Source of the DNA: Turnera subulata
Lineage: Eukaryota; Streptophyta; Magnoliopsida; Malpighiales; Passifloraceae
Length of the DNA stretch: 64,000 nucleotides
Direction of reading: 5' to 3'
NCBI GenBank assembly: GCA_028386065.3
Contig: JAKUCV010002100.1
Coordinates: forward strand, 94,146 to 158,145
Part shown: piece by piece, positions 53,590-64,000 of the stretch
How the letters are laid out: each line of letters opens with the position of its first letter
Numbering within the stretch: the stretch's first letter is position 1
Notes under the pieces: generated by a model
Seen by the model: the letters and a program-made list of their open reading frames with translations, nothing else
Told to the model about the DNA's origin: nothing
The model's database searches: none
Translations under genes and position numbers: made by a program

Positions 53590-56500
53590 TACCTCTTCCG
53601 TTTTTGCATGCCTCGGTGCACCATATAGGACTCTGATTAATATCCAGAGTAATGAACTCAATTGCACCTTTAATTTGTTTAGGAACATGCATGCATGCAT
53701 GCACTTGTGAGATACTCTTTTTTTTTACAAAAAAATATTTTCCTGATTATTAGTTTGGCCTTCATCTTGATTATTTATGTCGTCTATTTTTTTAGTGTGG
53801 TCTTGTTTCTGATTCGTTTGTTGTGTTTTGTTTATAGGATGGAGCTTTCCAGGGCAATAGAACGGTAAATCACTATGTTGGGTGGACCAATATATATTGA
53901 CCACCAGCGGTCCATGGACCAACTTGTTATGAAGCTGCTTTTTTCGCTTTACACACACATATAGCACTGCTTTTCCCCGTTTTGTTTGATTTATCAACTT
54001 TTATATATCTTCCATAAATTCTGCTCAGCCTGCTTTTGTTCTAAGCTTTCCTTTATGGGGGTACCTCCTTGTTTTTTTATTCTTTTAGGCCAGTTGTGAT
54101 TATTATTAAATTTACTAGTGGTTAGCGAGTTTTTCTTTTTTGTTTTTGATTATATAGTGGTTAACAAGTTGCACTCTGATAAAGGGAGATCATGAGTGCA
54201 TTCTCGATAATAAACTTTACTTAGAGAAAGGGTTTTAATAATTTCAGTTTGGACTACAATAAGATTGACATAAAGAGTATAACACACATGCACACATATG
54301 TGGCTGACGTACAAAATAAATAATAAGTAAAGTTTCTACGAACTAGTGACAGTTACATGGATGTCTAACGTACAGCTTTTCCTCTTTTTTCCTTCCTATA
54401 ATATCCGATTCAATTCTTAAAATCCACAAAACTAACTAATTAATCAGAATCAGATACTATTAAATTTAATAAACACTAGACTTCTTGTTACTTAGACCAG
54501 CAAATTGTAACTTAGACCACGGCGTAGCAGGCTATTTAAGCCAAAACAGGAGCTACACTCTGTGAGCTCACAGCGGTTACTGTGTACGTAATTTTTATAA
54601 TGAAAATGATTTACCAAAAAAATAAGAAACATGTACAACGTGAACGTTCCAAGAACTGCAGAACTCTGCAAAAAATCAAAACTACAGTGGTCCTTACATT
54701 TCTTTTTTTCCTTTCCTGATATAAACTGCGGGGGTCCTACGCAGGTTGTATGGTCTCTTTTAATATCACGCCAGTTCTCAAAGGTTTCTGCATTCCCAAT
54801 TACATCACCGGCACTAAAAGCAATTTAATCCAACTAAAACCACACACTAATCTGTCCCACTCCGTCTCCATATGATTGAGAACCCAATTTGTTTGTTTCA
54901 AGCCACATGGAACCACAAGGTAGGAAAGCTAATGATAACTCAGGAGGGCCGAGGGCTTGTTGTGATCAAAAGGAGATAAGATTAGAAACCCCACTGTGAA
55001 GGAAAATGATTACGCCTAGTAGACCAACACCATCGTATATACCCCACGGCCAGTGACACATATATCCAAATTTTGGACGAGAAATGGCAAATTGGCATTG
55101 AAGTAGTAGATGATTCCTTCCTGGTCTTGCAGTGAACTCGACAAAAAGATAACATCAGCCTACAGTAAGTTTTATAATGAGGGCTTTGAGCCTTTGGCGT
55201 TTGCTTAATTTCCACAAGATATACATAGGATAGAGTAAGTCCACGTCGTCCTGAAAACTAAAATAATCATGTTTAACAGCCAGTGGCAACTTTCTGCCAT
55301 AAACAAGTCGATATCATGCAATTATGCAAAACAAAATGTGGGTGTGGATTCAAGTTCGGCAAAAGAAAATTAATTTTTAATTGTAGTGGCGTATATGAGT
55401 TAAATTAATTACCGCCGAAGAAAAGGGGAAAAAACATGAAAGCTTTTTAAGTTCGTGCCATGGGCAACTCCCATTTCACTTATTAATTAGGTCCAAACTT
55501 AGTGGCCCATCACTTAGCACACACAAATTAGCAGAGATTAGAACACTATCATGTGGGGAAACACGTGTATAGCACCACACCGGACACCAACTAGAGAAAA
55601 AGGTGTGAATTCTCATGGACTGATAAGTGAGAACAATCGAATGATTTCATACAGTCCATATATATAGTTGGAATGAAAAATAAGAAGTTCCACTTTAATG
55701 GGTTTTTTAAAAAATTTGAAGTCCAGTCCTCTTAAAACTACTTAATTATCGCCTCTGTTGGCTATTCTTGGTCACCTAATAGCTTCATTCTTACGAGGCT
55801 CGTGGCCCTCGTGCAAATATTTTAATACCCTCGTGGAAACTGGGATTTGTTGGTTTAGAAAACGAATCAATAAACTAACCTGCAGGGAAACCATTGGCTT
55901 GCACGAATCAGAATATTCTCTCTTCTTTTCAGGAAAAGAGAATGATTTTATACTAATTTATAATCCATCTTCTGTAAAGCAGAGTTCTGATTACGGGAAT
56001 ACCCTTTGGAGCTTGAATTTTCTAAAATTTACTGCCCCCTTTGACTTGGCAAACGTTACTCGGTTTTGATTTAGACCAAAAAGAGTTCTTAATCCGTGAC
56101 ACGTAGACCAGTAAACATAATCTTGTTCTTGATTTAGACCAAAGATTTCTTAATTGGTGGTCTGCTTTTTTCTTTCTCTGTTCACACGCCCGATGTTGAT
56201 ATATCATCCGAAACATAAAGGAGTTCACAATCTCCTTGTTTAACACGTTGAGCCGGTGATGAAAATGGGTGAACTTCATTTATTGCTATTTTCTCTAAAA
56301 AAAAAATTAATAATGTGTGTATAACTCTGAAATGAAAATAGTATTGGGAATACTAGCTATACATATATAGCAAACAGTTTCCCAAAACTATGAACTATAC
56401 CAATCGGTGATTGTGTTTTCATTGCAGGTGAAGATGTCATGATTGAGAGGAACAGAAAAACACTATTGGGGAGATGTCATGAACAGCAATTGCAAAGCAA

Positions 56501-57920
56501 TCATTAGCAATTTGGCATTGTAATTTATTGCCGTGAAGCATAGAAAGGTTTCATAAAATGTGTAATAGGGCCCCTGCCCCTAATTGTCCATATAAAAAGT
56601 GCCACTAAAAAAGAAAAATTTGATTTATGCGGATCACAGAAGAATCTCCTCTTCAAGCAGATAAGCATCGTTTAAGTTGATTAAACATCATTTTGATCTT
56701 TTGACAAGTCAACTCTCGAGAAACCGGATACTGGTGGATTTTCCTTATTGACGCTTGCTGCTATTATTTTATCTCAACATTTATCAAGTGGGTCAGTATA
56801 TATAAACAAGTCATTAGTTTCTTTCTACCCATGATTATTTATAAGATACGATGCCATAATTGAACTGCTCAAGAAAAATACAACAGGTAGAATATTCGAG
56901 TCTTTTTGTGGATAAAAGTAGAAGCGCATCTTTACATCTTTGGCATTCTGTTTTTATCGATCCAAAAACCATCAAAACTTCTTTTAAAAAAATGGAAATT
57001 TTATCTAAAAGAGTGTTAATATTATCTCTTACTAAAAATGGGATATTCGAGGATCTTTTGGATACCTTTTTTTTTTATTGTGAAAGGATCTTTTTGATTA
57101 ATTAAAAGAGTATCTTTCCATCTTTTTACACCGCGTTATTATCTATACAAAAAACCATCGTGTTAAATATTATCTCTTACCAAAAATGAAATATTCAAGG
57201 ATCTTTTGGATAATCGAAAGAGTATCTTAAATGTTCTGCATCGCTTTATCATCTATAAAAAACTATTTAAAATTTTACGAAAATGGAAATTTATACAAAA
57301 CAGTGTTAATATTATCTCTTTAGGAAAATTCAAAAGAGCTATTCAATTCAAATCGGCAATATAAAACGCCTTTCTCGCCTGAAGAACAAAAAGAGGGAAG
57401 AGGTTGGCCCCTAGTGTACGTACTAATGAAAAAGTAAGAAGTAGAAGCAAGAGCAACAACAACAACCCTTGTAAAGCCTGTTCATTAAATTGCCACAAGT
57501 CACATGATTACTTAACTTTCATGGACCATTGAGAGGTTAGATAGTATCATGATACCCCCAAAACATAAATAAAGTAGAGAAATTGAGAATGTGACAAAAT
57601 TTGGGACATCATATCTACCATCAGCAAACATAGCTTTCACACATTTAATAAGGCCCATAATGTTGCATGTTACACCACACTCAATAATTTTGCCCTTTTT
57701 TTTTTGCTTCATTTTAAAGCCACGTCATCCCCACCAAACGCGTCACTTCTCTAAAACTTTCCGCCCCAAAGCAAAATTTTTACCGAGTAAAATTAAAATT
57801 AAAATCAGTACTTAAAAAAATAATCAAGAACCTGATGGAAAAACGTGCTTCTATGGGTTTTTTGAAGTGTAGTGTGTGCAAATTGAGGACAATATCGAGG
57901 GCAATCCTGGGATTGGGTTT
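53590..57920. other. Intergenic between the miR399 cluster and the DUF1685 gene
   Basis: No gene is supported. Contains GCATGCATGCATGCA at 53688-53702, an imperfect tandem repeat at 56930-57330, and a possible retroposed sequence ending in an A-run at 54614-54620 without a clear target duplication. Confidence 0.5.
56930..57330 (+). repeat. Imperfect tandem repeat, about 3 units
   Basis: Blocks such as GTTAATATTATCTCTTACTA, then ATTC-AGGATCTTTTGGATA, recur at about 57005-57065 and 57165-57215, with a third partial copy at about 57270-57325. Divergence is high. Confidence 0.55.
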
Positions 57921-57924
57921 TGTT

Positions 57925-57932
57925 TATATATT
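57925..57932 (+). promoter_or_regulatory. TATA box of the DUF1685 gene
   Basis: TATATATT in the context TTTGTTTATATATTAAG lies 115-122 bp before the ATG at 58047, predicting a 5' UTR of roughly 85-90 nt. Confidence 0.6.
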
Positions 57933-58046
57933 AAGCCCCGGAAAACGCTGGAGTCGGTATCAAAAACACTACACAAGTTGTAGATTCTTCTTCACATTCT
58001 TATCTTCTCTTCTTCTCTTGTTGTCTATCTATAGCCGCCATTGACG

Positions 58047-58763
58047 ATGGAAGCTGAAGAATTCGTGGAGCTTTACGATTCCTTGTGGTTCCAGATGGAG
58101 CTTTTCAACAAGAAACAAGATTCTTCTACTTCTTTATCAAAACCTGAACCAAACCCACCAGAGATTCAAGAAATCCCACAAAGACCAGAGCTTTGTCGGA
58201 TCCCGACAAAGATTTTGAGGTCTATGAGCGACCACTTGGACACGAAGGCGATCTTCAACTCGGGGTTTTCCCTGTCTCCCGACTCGGTCGTCACGCCAAA
58301 GCTCAAGACCATACTTTCGGGAAAAGAGAGCACAGAGGAAGAAGAAGAAGAGCAGAATCCGGTGCCTGTTATCCATCGGAAGAAAGTTATCAGGAAGAGG
58401 AGAGGGAAGAGAGGCTCGAGCAAGAGCTTGTCGGAGTTGGAGTACGATGAGCTAAAAGGGTTTATGGATTTGGGGTTTGTCTTCACCGAGGAAGATAAAG
58501 AATCGAGCTTGGCGTCCATAATTCCTGGGCTTCAAAGACTGGGAAAGAAAGAAGAAGCAGAGAAGAGTCCTCCTCCTGTTGATGAGTCTGCAGTTTGTAG
58601 GCCTTATCTGTCTGAAGCATGGGATCAGGAGGAATTGGAGAGGAAGGAAGAAGCGAATCCATTGATGAATTGGAGAATTCCAATTCCTGCTTTGAGCAAT
58701 GAAGTTGACATGAAAGATAGTCTTAGATGGTGGGCTCATACTGTTGCATCCACTGTTGTATGA
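58047..58763 (+). CDS. DUF1685 family protein, single exon, 238 aa
   Basis: The start is ATG at 58047 (MEAEEFVELYDSLWFQMELF); the frame is open 6 nt further up only through a TTG. The conserved DUF1685 block is SLSELEYDELKGFMDLGFVF (about residues 128-147) followed by SLASIIPGLQRLG. A basic nuclear-localisation-like stretch RKKVIRKRRGKRG and an acidic run EEEEEE precede it. The C-terminus DMKDSLRWWAHTVASTVV also fits the family. DUF1685 proteins are plant-specific and of unknown function. No intron is needed. Regulation cannot be read beyond the TATA box. Confidence 0.9.
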   Translation: MEAEEFVELYDSLWFQMELFNKKQDSSTSLSKPEPNPPEIQEIPQRPELCRIPTKILRSMSDHLDTKAIFNSGFSLSPDSVVTPKLKTILSGKESTEEEEEEQNPVPVIHRKKVIRKRRGKRGSSKSLSELEYDELKGFMDLGFVFTEEDKESSLASIIPGLQRLGKKEEAEKSPPPVDESAVCRPYLSEAWDQEELERKEEANPLMNWRIPIPALSNEVDMKDSLRWWAHTVASTVV

Positions 58764-59784
58764 ACAATATTGGAGATTTTCAGATTCGCTCATCTTGTTG
58801 TCAAGTTAATTTCTTCTTTTAGGATTTTTTTCGATTTTGCAACTCTCTACCACTTATAATTGTAAATGAAGGTATATCGTTTGGTTCCTCTAGAAATTTA
58901 TAGGGATTATTTGTATTATTGTAAAAAGTTAGTATTTTCTTTTGGCACATAAAAAGTTAGCATTGTTTGGCAATGCATCCCCGAGATGAATAACATATTT
59001 TTCTTGGTACATCGGAAGGTGAGATGAATAATATTTTAGACAGACATGAAAATATTTTTTTCCTATAAGTCTTTTTCCCAGAGAGGAACCTGAATTTATA
59101 CTTTTTTCGTATACAATGAGATATAATTAGGACCAATATTCGGTGCGTGTAAGTTCGTAACCCAGGAAAAGTAGTAAATCGTATGGCATACGCTCAGATT
59201 TGGCTAGTGGAAACTCCAACATAGTTTGCTCTCCGATTTTCTGAGGTACACCAGTTCTAGACCTAATTTTGTTTGATTAGTCTGACTTTAGGCTACATGT
59301 CGTAAAATTGTAAGAATTGGCTATATTAATGAACATTCAACTTGAAAATATTAGATTATCATTCAGATTTTAATATATGTATTTTACTTCAAAATAGTAT
59401 AATGTCAGGTTCGAGTCTTCGTGTATGCAGAAAATCCCCATTGGGAGACTCACCCACCATACCCAGGTGCGCGACTTGGGTCGACCGGATTAGTCGGGGC
59501 AAAGCTCCAGATGGGAAAACCAAAATAATACGATGAAAATCAATATAAGCTATATATCTTAATTGAAAATTAGCAACAAATCACACAATTTTACATTTAG
59601 TTAGCACCATAAATTCAAGAGGGATTATAATGTGGGCTCGCTAATGCGTTTGAACTCATGGCCCAAATACAAGTCTGCATGCCCTATTCAGCAATTTAAA
59701 AACAGAGGAACGAGGAGGTGGTGCATTTGACTATTTGTCAACGAGGAGGATTTTTCTGATTAAGAAACAGCGCATAAAGGGAAT
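58764..59784. other. 3' flank of the DUF1685 gene and spacer
   Basis: No gene is supported. It contains a 14-bp duplication with one mismatch around TTCTTTTGGCACAT (58923-58964), and a B-box-bearing SINE fragment at 59402-59535. Confidence 0.5.
59402..59535 (+). mobile_element. SINE fragment, 5'-truncated
   Basis: GGTTCGAGTC at 59409-59418 is a strong pol III B box. The following CCCATTGGGAGACTCACCCA and TTGGGTCGACCGGATTAGTC resemble the body of tRNA-derived plant SINEs. No A box is seen, so the 5' end seems lost. Confidence 0.55.
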
Positions 59785-60351
59785 AATTGCACCGGAGGTC
59801 CTATAACATTTTTCCAAAACTCATTTGAGTCCTAAAATCGAAAAACGACTCATTCAAGTCTTATAATATTTAAAAAGAACACTAATTGAGTATCCGTCCA
59901 TGATTCCGTTAAATTTTCCGTTATCTTTAAAAATTTTTAGTCCTTATAAGTATATATAATTCTATTTTAGTCCCTATACTTTTCTAAAATTTTCATTTTA
60001 ATCTTTATAAAATAATAAAAAAATAAGAATGGAGCAACTCGAAACACTAAATGCATATATCTATGTATATTAGCCTTTAGGGTCTAGAATTTAGGATACA
60101 AAGTGAAGTAGTAAGCTGAAAATACTAAATATTAAAATCGTAAATTCTAAACCCTAAATACAAAAACTAAAAATACTAAATTCTAAAATTCTCAATTTTA
60201 TATCCTAAACCTTTAAATTTTAAATTTTATAAACGTTAAACCCTAAACCAAAAATTCTAAAATCCTAAACTCTAAATCTTAAATCCTACATTCTAAACTC
60301 TAAACATTATATCCTTAGTCTTATATCCTAAATCCTAAAAACTTATCAGAG
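59785..60351. repeat. Left arm of a repeat with degenerate CCCTAAA tracts
   Basis: From about 60060 the sequence becomes a string of variants of CCTAAATTCTAAACC, like a decayed plant telomere-type repeat. The left part (AATTGCACCGGAGGTCCTAT) looks like a DNA-transposon terminus. The tract resumes at 63015 after the solo LTR. Confidence 0.6.
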
Positions 60352-60356
60352 CTCCA

Positions 60357-63014
60357 TGAAACGCCCCGACCCGTATTTACCGTACACAGTAAACACGTGC
60401 CGGAACTGTGACGACCCAACCAAAATAACCCAAGCATACAGTGTGAACTACAATAACTCGGCCCAATGGCCCAAAATAGTAAAACAACATAAATAATAAA
60501 TCCCGGCCCAATGGCCCAATAATAGTGAAAACATGCACAGCGGAAGACTTAAATACTCACTAACACTGTATGCGACACATGCAAACTATGGATCCGAGCC
60601 TGTCCAAGGGATAACGCTGCAGCCTGTCTGGAATGCACCAAGCCTGTACATGAAACAACTCATCCTACGGGATGAAAGCCCGCAGGTGAGGGGTGAGTCC
60701 GAAGTGCTCACGACAATGGAAAGACCAACAATATGGACACTAAAGTTACTCAAGGCCAAAAACAATCAAAAACCGACCAAAAGACTCAACAAAATCCAAT
60801 TATCCAATTTTATCTTTCCGGGCCCTGTCACGGATAAGCTAGGGTCGTACCAGGTTATCAACCTGTTCCTGGTGCCAGATCAAAAAGAACCCAGGGATAG
60901 ACATCCCAAAAATATATCACGGGATAGACATCCCAAGCATAGACATGCTTATCAAGTAACCCAGATCATGGCCACCACAAACAGTCTCTAACCATCCGGT
61001 CGTACCTCTACTTACCACGTGACAATTATATTACCATCATTAAAAACAAACCGTAGGGATCGACATCCCTAACCAAAATCCCGAGGATCGACATCCTCAT
61101 CACAATTCATTATTAATCCATTATTACTTAATCCAAAAGACACAGAAATTCGATACGGGGATAAACATCCCAAATATAACAAACAAGCACCGGGATAGAC
61201 ATCCCGAGCCAAAACACAACAAAAGCACACCATCCAACAATGCAACAACACCAAACTCAATAACCGAGTAATAAGGCACATATTGAAGGAAATCCATCCT
61301 CACCTTGGCCGATTACTCAACTTCGAAAAACAATGACCGGTCCGACGCCGGCTCCTCGGGAAACAACCCGATATTCAGACCTATCCAACACAACAACATA
61401 TACACATAAATGCACATAATTGGTATACTATGATGCCAACATTACGATATATACCCATCCCGGTTCTTATCTGATATTATTATCTCTTATCGAAAATAAT
61501 TTTCCGAACGTATTTCCGAATATAATTTCGGTACCATACTTTAATTAAAACTCTTAAAAATATTTTCATAAAATAATATACTTTCTAAAATAAAAATCCC
61601 CATAATTTTTCCAGAAAAATAATAAGCTATTTATAATTTTCAGAAAATGTTTATCTAGTATTTATCTTTTTCCTAAATATATATAATAATATTTTCCAAC
61701 ACCAGAATTATAATTACCTTTAATTTACAAAACACATATTCATATACATATACCATAATCACAATTTTCCAGTCGAAATAATATATATATTAAATTTACA
61801 GAATTTAATTTCAAGGTATATATATATATTTATTTTCCAAATAATACTAGTTTTTCCTAAAACATTACTTAATTATTTTTCAAAGTATATATATATTTCG
61901 AAACCATAAACCATAACACAGATTTACCATATTTTTTTGAAATATAAAAATATATATTTTTTCCTTGAAAATTAAATGCCAGTAATTGTATATATATATA
62001 TATTTAAAAAATAAATAAATAAAACAATCCAACCCGCAACCCAGGCGCGACCCGCCTGTCAAACGGGTCGGAAACCGGGCCTCACCTCGCGTTGCTGCAG
62101 CTGGCGACGACGGCGGCGGCGCGAGGGAGGGAAGCGAGCACAGCAGCAGACGCGGCGGACGATGGCGACGTGAAGGAGACCGGAAGCTGGGCGCGGCGTC
62201 GCGGCGGCTGAGCAGGAGGCGGAAGGAAGAGGATCCGCGGGCTTCGCCGCGGGTCAACGGCTCTGGGAGGAGCGTCCGGCGGCAGAACAACTCGGGGCCG
62301 ACGTGGTTCAGCTCGCGACGGCGAGAGGAAGGCCTTGGTGGCGGCGGTGGAGCGAACGGATGACCGGAGCTCCGTTTTGTGTACAGTAACGGTGCGCGGC
62401 CGGGGTGACGCACTGTTCACCGGATTTCTTTTTTTTTTTCTTTTTCTGTAATTTTTTTTATTTTCTTTTCTTTTTCTTCTGATTTTCTTTTCTCTCTTTT
62501 TCTATTTTCTGATTGGTATTTTTTTTTCTTTCATCTCCTCTTCTCTTTTTTTTTCTGATTTTCCTTTTCTTTTTTTTCTTTTTTTTTCTTTTCCTCTCTT
62601 TTTCCTTTTTCCTCTCCTTTTCTTTTTTTCTCTCTTTTTTTTTCCTTCTCCTTTCTCTCCCGGCTCTCCTTCCTCTGATTCCTTTTTATAAATTGAAATT
62701 TACTGTTTAACATGTGAATTTCAAATAATGCAATTCGTCTGCATTACGGGCGAATCCGATCCGGACCAGAAAATAACTGATACCTCCTTAGTTATTTTCC
62801 GGTGTGATTTTCCGAGAAATTCCGAAACCCGAAAAATACCAACTTAGTTCCGAAAAATTCACGGGAAAATCACGAGCGCGGGAAAACCCTCGGTTTCGAA
62901 AAACAACTCCCGATTTACCTTGAATTAATTACCCAAGATTAATTCAATAGTAAATCACGGTAAAAAGACTTTACAGCCCGGTAAAAATCCAAAATTTTTA
63001 CCCGGGCTGTTACA
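60357..63014 (-). mobile_element. Solo LTR (2658 bp) with CTCCA target duplication, minus strand
   Basis: CTCCA at 60352-60356 and 63015-63019 flank the element. On the minus strand it starts TGTAACAGCCCGGG and ends GGGGCGTTTCA, as in the element at 32860-38469. It contains no gag or pol. A GC-rich block (62040-62410) and a long T/C-rich tract (62425-62690) give spurious frames. The insertion splits the CCCTAAA-type repeat. Confidence 0.88.
60894..61206 (-). repeat. Array of seven stem-loops with covarying stems
   Basis: Plus-strand units: GGGATAGACATCCC (60894-60907, 60921-60934), AAGCATAGACATGCTT (60935-60950), TAGGGATCGACATCCCTA (61054-61071), GAGGATCGACATCCTC (61083-61098), GGGATAAACATCCC (61158-61171), CGGGATAGACATCCCG (61191-61206). 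Stem bases change in pairs while the loop keeps AGAC, CGAC or AAAC. On the LTR sense strand these loops are GTCT, GTCG and GTTT. Confidence 0.85.
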
Positions 63015-63982
63015 CTCCAAACCCTAAAATATTAAACCACTAAACCGTAAATATTAAACCTTAAACCTTAAAATACTAGACCTTAAATTTAAAATCTTAA
63101 ATTCTAAATTCTAGATTCTTTAACTTTATATCATAAATTTCTAAATTCTAAATTCCAAAAAACTTCAACTCTAAACTCTAACTCTTAAATTCTAATCTCC
63201 AAACCTAATATCTAAAATCCTAAACTCTAAATCCTAAATTTTTGAAATACTAAACCATGAACTCTTAACTTAAAAGTCTTAAACCCCTAATCGTAAAGAC
63301 CTAAAATCTTAAATCCTACACCCGAATACCCTAAATCATAAATTCTAGACCCTAAACCCTAAAATTTTAAATTTATTTTGATTTTATTATTTTGAACTGA
63401 AACCATATATCTTAAAATCTTAATCATAAATATTAAACTCTAAACCATAAAATTTTAAGATACTAACTCCTAAATTCTCAACCCAAAAACCTAAAACTTA
63501 TAACCCTAAAAACTTAAAACCTTAAACCCTAAATTCTAATATTGTAATTCATAAATCCAAATTCTTAAATGCTAAACCCTAATATTTGAGAATTAAAGTT
63601 CAAAATTTATGATTAAGATTTTAAGATTTAGACTTTTAACCTAAAATGCTAAAATAAAAATAAATTTAAAATTTTAAGGTTTAGGGTTTAGGATTTAGGG
63701 TGTTAGGGTGTAGGGTTTAAGGTTTTTTATGGTTAGGGGTTTAAGATTTTTGGTATTAGAATTTAGAGTTTAGGTTTTATAGTTTAGGATTTTAAGATGT
63801 ATGGTTTGGTGTTTCAGGTTTTTAAGATTTAAAATTTTGAGATTTATGATATAAAGTTGAGAATTTCTAAATTTGGTGTTTTTAGTTTTGAGATTTAGGG
63901 TTTAGAATTTAGAATTTTAGGATTTAGTTTGTTTGGCTTACTAATTTATTTTTTATCATAAATTTGTAACCCTAAAATCTAT
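63015..63982. repeat. Degenerate CCCTAAA tract turning into inverted TTTAGGG tract
   Basis: From 63015 to about 63590 the plus strand carries variants of CCCTAAA; from about 63600 to 63940 it carries TTTAGGG variants. The two halves form a large, imperfect inverted repeat. With the tract at 60060-60351 it was one unit before the solo LTR inserted. Confidence 0.75.
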
Positions 63983-64000
63983 TGTAACAACCCGGGTAAA
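63983..64000 (+). mobile_element. Start of a third LTR of the same family, cut by window edge
   Basis: TGTAACAACCCGGGTAAA matches the first bases of both solo LTRs (TGTAACGATCCGGGTAAA and TGTAACAGCCCGGGTAAA). Only 18 bases are in the window. Confidence 0.6.

Noticed and set aside
61880..62713. Frames of 112-177 codons near the right end
   Set aside because: They lie in the corresponding GC-rich and T/C-rich part of the second solo LTR and show no recognised protein features.

Overview
The window is nuclear DNA of a flowering plant, most likely a eudicot. The evidence is intron-containing plant genes, plant LTR and LINE retrotransposons, and a microRNA family found in seed plants. I cannot name the species. 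Base composition is AT-rich, gene density is low, and transposable elements of several ages fill much of the space.

The core is a cluster of nine miR399 precursor hairpins spread over about 41 kb (12.58-53.58 kb). Order and strand: #1 12.6 kb (+), #2 14.9 kb (+), #3 20.6 kb (+), #4 23.8 kb (+), #5 30.9 kb (+), #6 40.8 kb (+), #7 43.2 kb (-), #8 52.0 kb (-), #9 53.5 kb (+). Each has the conserved 3'-arm core TGCCAAAGGAGA, a matching 5' arm, and upstream one or more octamers fitting the PHR1-binding site (P1BS, GNATATNC). In most copies a TATA box follows about 20 bp after the octamer and the hairpin begins 40-70 bp later. miR399 is the phosphate-starvation microRNA that targets PHO2/UBC24, so the window looks like a phosphate-signalling microRNA locus grown by tandem duplication.

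Three protein genes are well supported. At 9.5-10.2 kb (-) is a three-exon gene for a small helix-loop-helix protein with an ACT-like C-terminus. At 24.6-28.9 kb (-) is an eight-exon gene for an 873-aa ankyrin-PGG membrane protein whose N-terminus carries two copia-gag-like (DUF4219/UBN2) domains; it sits between hairpins #4 and #5. At 58.0-58.8 kb (+) is a DUF1685 protein gene.

Mobile elements, left to right: a Ty1/copia element with an uninterrupted polyprotein (1-5017, minus); a gag-only Ty3/gypsy-type element with paired 464-bp LTRs (16006-19601, minus); a tRNA-derived SINE (21.03-21.18 kb); a LINE RNase H fragment (31.7-32.5 kb); a large solo LTR (32860-38469) with a nested Mutator-like element (36014-37488); a full-length LINE with an open 1230-aa ORF2 and a 16-bp target duplication (46245-51983) that lands next to hairpin #8; and a second solo LTR of the same family (60357-63014, minus) inside a degenerate CCCTAAA-rich repeat. 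A third copy of that LTR family starts at the right edge.

Two patterns are not explained by standard features. One is a set of very small insertions (7-30 bp), each a few bases plus an A-run or T-run, flanked by 9-21 bp target duplications; five lie within 0.36 kb just upstream of hairpin #5. The other is an array of short stem-loops in the solo LTRs whose stems covary while the tetraloop pattern is kept.
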